This document shows positions 61,629 to 64,000 of a DNA stretch of 64,000 bases, piece by piece. The notes under the pieces were generated by a model that saw only the letters and a program-made list of their open reading frames with translations, did no database searches and had not been told where the DNA came from. Position numbers and translations under genes: made by a program. Source of the stretch: Bradyrhizobium sp. CIAT3101 (GTDB lineage: Bacteria > Pseudomonadota > Alphaproteobacteria > Rhizobiales > Xanthobacteraceae); assembly GCF_029714945.1 (NCBI RefSeq), contig NZ_CP121634.1, forward strand, positions 4,981,001 through 5,045,000, read 5' to 3'. Every line of letters starts with the position of its first letter. The stretch's first letter is position 1.

Positions 61629-62441
61629 TCAGTTCTCTGAGGCCGGCAACGGGACGAGACGCATCTCGGCCGATCCTGCCTGCTCGGTGCGAACGAGCAC
61701 AGCGAAGATGGTCTCGACCGCAAGCCGCACTGCCGCCTCGATTGGCGTCCCCTTGGCCAGGTGCGCCGCGATCAGGCCGGTGAGGAGATCGCCGGTGCCA
61801 TAGGGGCGGATCGGGAGGCGCGGCGTCGCAAAGCGCGACAATTGTCCATCAGCACACAGGATCGTCTCGACCTGCCCCTTGGGCGTGTCGGCGAGCGTGC
61901 AGCCGGTGGCAACGACGTCGATCCGGCGTTGTCCCGCCAGGGCAGCCGCTGCAGCACGCAGGCTATCCGTGTCTGCGATCTTGGCGCCGGAGAGCAGCTC
62001 GAGCTCGAACTGGTTCGGCGTGATCAAATGTGCGGCCGGCAACAAGCGATGCCGCACCACGTCCAAAATGCCGTCGGCGACATACACACGGCCGTCGTCG
62101 CCGATCACGGGATCGCAGAGATAGACGAGCTTCGAATTGCGCGACAGCGCTCGCTCGACGAAATCGGCGACGACGACGGCGTTGTCGGGCGAGCCGAGAT
62201 AGCCGGTGACGAGCACGGCCGCCTCGTCGACAAGGTCCCGCTCCTCGACACCTCGCAACAGATCGGCGACCAGCTCGGCGTCGAGTACCCGCCCTCGCAC
62301 GGTCGGATAGCGCGGATGGTTCGACAGCAGCGTCGTCGGCACCGCAGCGACGTTGACGCCCTCCGCCTGCATCGCGTGGACCGCCGCGCTGTTGCCGACA
62401 TGGCCGTGGACCACCTGGCTTTGAATCGAGATGACGAGCAT
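61629..62441 (-). CDS. pdxY: Pyridoxal kinase
   Basis: This 270-residue ribokinase-fold enzyme phosphorylates pyridoxal to PLP in vitamin B6 salvage. LVISIQSQVVHGHVGNSAAVHAMQAEG is the PdxY start. VYLCDPVIGDDGRVYVAD and TPNQFELELLSG follow. The catalytic Asp is in YGTGDLLTGLIAAHLAKG. Length matches PdxY (about 285). The start at the ATG at 62439-62441 matches the family; the open frame extends 12 codons further. It is convergent with the M15-like gene, 8 bp apart. Confidence 0.9.
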   Translation of the reverse strand: MLVISIQSQVVHGHVGNSAAVHAMQAEGVNVAAVPTTLLSNHPRYPTVRGRVLDAELVADLLRGVEERDLVDEAAVLVTGYLGSPDNAVVVADFVERALSRNSKLVYLCDPVIGDDGRVYVADGILDVVRHRLLPAAHLITPNQFELELLSGAKIADTDSLRAAAAALAGQRRIDVVATGCTLADTPKGQVETILCADGQLSRFATPRLPIRPYGTGDLLTGLIAAHLAKGTPIEAAVRLAVETIFAVLVRTEQAGSAEMRLVPLPASEN

Positions 62442-62489
62442 GCAGAGGTCCGTAGGGTCAAAAGCGCGATGTGGCAAGCGTCGCGCGGA

Positions 62490-63131
62490 TCACGAAAATT
62501 CGTACCCGAGCCCCGGCCGTAGCGCTTGCATCTTCCGCGCCAGCCTCCGGTGCCCGGTCTCCTCCGACCGCCCCAAATGATCGGCGACCGCGACATGGTC
62601 CGCGTCGCTTTTATGCTGGTTGAGCTTGGCCTGCCCTTCGATCTGATCGACCACGAGATCGACGACGCGGATCGCAGCCAGCATGCTCTCGCGCTTGCCC
62701 GGATCCATCTGCTGGAGGTCCCAGGGCTGTTTCGGCAGCCGCGCCTCGGCAACCGCCAGCAGCGCATCGCCATGACCACGGTTCTCATCGTGCCCGCGCA
62801 GATGCATCACACCCGACAGATGCACCGCCTCGTAAAGCCAGGTCGAGACATTGTCGGGCGAGGCGTACCAATCGTTGGAGATGTAGGCATCGTCGCCGGC
62901 GACGATCAGCAGGAAGCGCCTGACGCCGTCGGCCAGCTCGACCAGCGGGTTTTTTGCCGTGAAATGGATCTGCACGATCGCGCGCCCATCGCGCTCGACC
63001 AGCACGAACGGCACGTGCGAGGCGCGCGGGCCGTTCGCATCCGCCGCCACGATCACGCCGAAGCCGCGCCTTGACGCAAATTCCAGAGCGCGCTGCTGCT
63101 CGATGCGGAACTGGGGCCGAAGGACATGCAT
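62490..63131 (-). CDS. FMN-binding PaiB-family protein
   Basis: This 213-residue protein starts at the ATG at 63129-63131 (MHVLRPQFRIEQQRALEFAS). It has the PaiB split-barrel: FGVIVAADANGPRASHVPFVL, IHFTAKNPLVELADG, SNDWYASPDNVSTWLYEAVHLSG and GRHEN-like sequence near the middle. PaiB proteins bind FMN and act in negative transcriptional control or polyamine-related processes in Bacillus. The upstream open frame (39 extra codons) lacks family similarity. It lies downstream of the TetR gene on the same strand. Confidence 0.85.
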   Translation of the reverse strand: MHVLRPQFRIEQQRALEFASRRGFGVIVAADANGPRASHVPFVLVERDGRAIVQIHFTAKNPLVELADGVRRFLLIVAGDDAYISNDWYASPDNVSTWLYEAVHLSGVMHLRGHDENRGHGDALLAVAEARLPKQPWDLQQMDPGKRESMLAAIRVVDLVVDQIEGQAKLNQHKSDADHVAVADHLGRSEETGHRRLARKMQALRPGLGYEFS

Positions 63132-63222
63132 GGCGCGGCACTCGGGCTGGACGACGGGCGATGGAAAGCTAACCCATGATCCCACGAAATCCGAAACGAT
63201 ATTGGGCCGCAAAACGCAGATG

Positions 63223-63867
63223 TCAGGAATGACTTCCGCGGCCTGCAAGCTGATCGAGGTAGGCGCAGAACATGTCGGCCAGACCGTCGGCGTGGCGCGC
63301 GATCTCGGCCTCGCTGCGCGGCGCTTCCGAGAACCGCTTGCCGACTTCCGCCAGCGTCGTCTTGATCAGCTCCCCGGCAAGCTCGCGCGTCGCCTCCGAG
63401 GCCTGTGGCAGCGCCTCGCGCATGAAGACTGCGACGATGCCCTCGCCGGCCGCGCGCGCCGCCTCGGCCTCGGGCGCATCGCGATAGAGCGGCGCGGCAT
63501 CACTCAGCGCGCCGCGGATCGCCGCCTCCTCGCATTCGGAACGTATGAAGGCGTGCACCAGCGCGCGCAGACGCACGAAGGGTGGCTTCGTCTGGTCCGC
63601 CAAAATGCCGCGCAGGAGCTCGCTCGTGCTTCGCCACTCGTCGCTCTGCAGGCGGAACAGGATCGCCGCCTTGTTCGGAAAATATTGGTAGAGCGATCCG
63701 ACGCTCACCCCGGCCCTATCAGCCACCCGCGCAGTGGTGAAACGCTGCGCCCCTTCCTTCGCCAGAACCTGAACAGCGGCATCGAGGATGGCCGCGACCA
63801 GCTCGTTGGAGCGGGTCTGCTGCGGCTGTTTTCGTGAGGAAACTGAACGACTTCGACGATCGGCCAC
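63223..63867 (-). CDS. TetR/AcrR-family transcriptional regulator
   Basis: This 214-residue regulator starts at a GTG (VADRRSRSVSSRKQPQQTRS) with GGTGGA upstream. It has the TetR helix-turn-helix (AILDAAVQVLAKEGAQRFTTARVADRAGVSVGSLYQYFPNKAAIL, about 25-70) and a helical ligand domain. It is divergent from the gene at 63966 and shares a 98-bp promoter region with a palindromic operator candidate (63896-63915). It probably represses that gene. Confidence 0.88.
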   Translation of the reverse strand: MADRRSRSVSSRKQPQQTRSNELVAAILDAAVQVLAKEGAQRFTTARVADRAGVSVGSLYQYFPNKAAILFRLQSDEWRSTSELLRGILADQTKPPFVRLRALVHAFIRSECEEAAIRGALSDAAPLYRDAPEAEAARAAGEGIVAVFMREALPQASEATRELAGELIKTTLAEVGKRFSEAPRSEAEIARHADGLADMFCAYLDQLAGRGSHS

Positions 63868-63895
63868 GGTCCACCCGGGGGAATGCGAATAGGAA

Positions 63896-63915
63896 ATGCG
63901 ACGAATTAGTCGTAT
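63896..63915. promoter_or_regulatory. Palindromic operator candidate for the TetR regulator
   Basis: ATGCGAC (63896-63902) and GTCGTAT (63909-63915) are inverted repeats with one mismatch (ATGCGAC against ATACGAC) around GAATTA. It is centred in the shared promoter region, 51 bp before the divergent start at 63966. This is typical for TetR repression. Confidence 0.55.
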
Positions 63916-63965
63916 TTCAATCCGCACGCAAGCCCACGCCTTGCCGCGAACTCTGGAGACACCGA

Positions 63966-64000
63966 ATGACCACCCCGACCATCACCTCGCTTGCGCCGCT
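63966..64000 (+). CDS. Partial 5' end of a gene at the right edge
   Basis: The ATG at 63966 has TGGAG upstream and opens MTTPTITSLAPL. Only about 12 codons are visible. Divergence from a TetR regulator suggests a regulated enzyme or transporter; the family cannot be told. Confidence 0.5.
   Translation, partial: MTTPTITSLAP

Overview
This 64-kb window is high-GC chromosomal DNA from an alphaproteobacterium, most likely Bradyrhizobium or a close relative (Nitrobacteraceae). The pointers are DUF1236 and BA14K secreted proteins, a B12-dependent class II ribonucleotide reductase, an NDUFA12-type complex I protein, a perfect sigma-EcfG promoter motif, an FNR/FixK box and abundant CHASE3 sensor kinases. 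This is a judgement from gene content; no marker gene such as 16S rRNA is present. I saw no tRNA, rRNA, CRISPR array, prophage or transposase gene.

Layout. 0-4.3 kb: an amidase, MFS carrier and FAD amine/amino-acid oxidase operon, divergent from a partial regulator. 4.3-11.5 kb: a TPR/glycosyltransferase-like protein, an XRE regulator divergent from an NAD(P) oxidoreductase, and the minus-strand aminotransferase-BioY-DctA run. 11.7-31 kb: mostly housekeeping genes (M48 protease, DsbA-like protein, aroQ-accB-accC, aat, a DUF2155 protein, NDUFA12). Interspersed are a tightly overlapping kinase / response regulator / receiver-kinase operon, a hydrolase-transporter pair, and a DJ-1/AraC regulator divergent from a DJ-1/PfpI enzyme. 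29.6-32.3 kb holds a second regulator-kinase pair.

32.3-39.2 kb is a mosaic. The 3' end of the sensor kinase recurs at 33.0 and 36.2 kb, and the 3' end of the EamA transporter at 39.0 kb recurs at 32.8 kb. Between the copies sit three cargo blocks: an orphan immunity-like gene; an ABC substrate-binding protein with an adenylate cyclase; and a lipoprotein, an unknown membrane protein and an OmpR-type regulator. The pattern looks like repeated duplication of one kinase-transporter junction.

40-44.5 kb carries nrdJ behind a long leader RNA region. 45-53.5 kb contains seven copies of an ~80-bp palindromic element and two of an ~90-bp one, scattered among small or stress-related genes: a ParB-like protein, a lytic transglycosylase, a MerR regulator/carboxymuconolactone decarboxylase pair, an SGNH hydrolase, a fatty acid desaturase and an FkbM methyltransferase. 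53.5-64 kb has PhzF, PhnA/YjdM behind an FNR-type box, a porin, an EamA exporter, an Ada-like protein, an orphan Flp pilin, an M15-like peptidase, a pyridoxal kinase, a PaiB-like protein and a TetR regulator divergent from a truncated gene.

Start codons were corrected by reading for Shine-Dalgarno (SD) sequences, signal peptides and conserved N-termini. All functional calls come from motif recognition by eye, without database searches.
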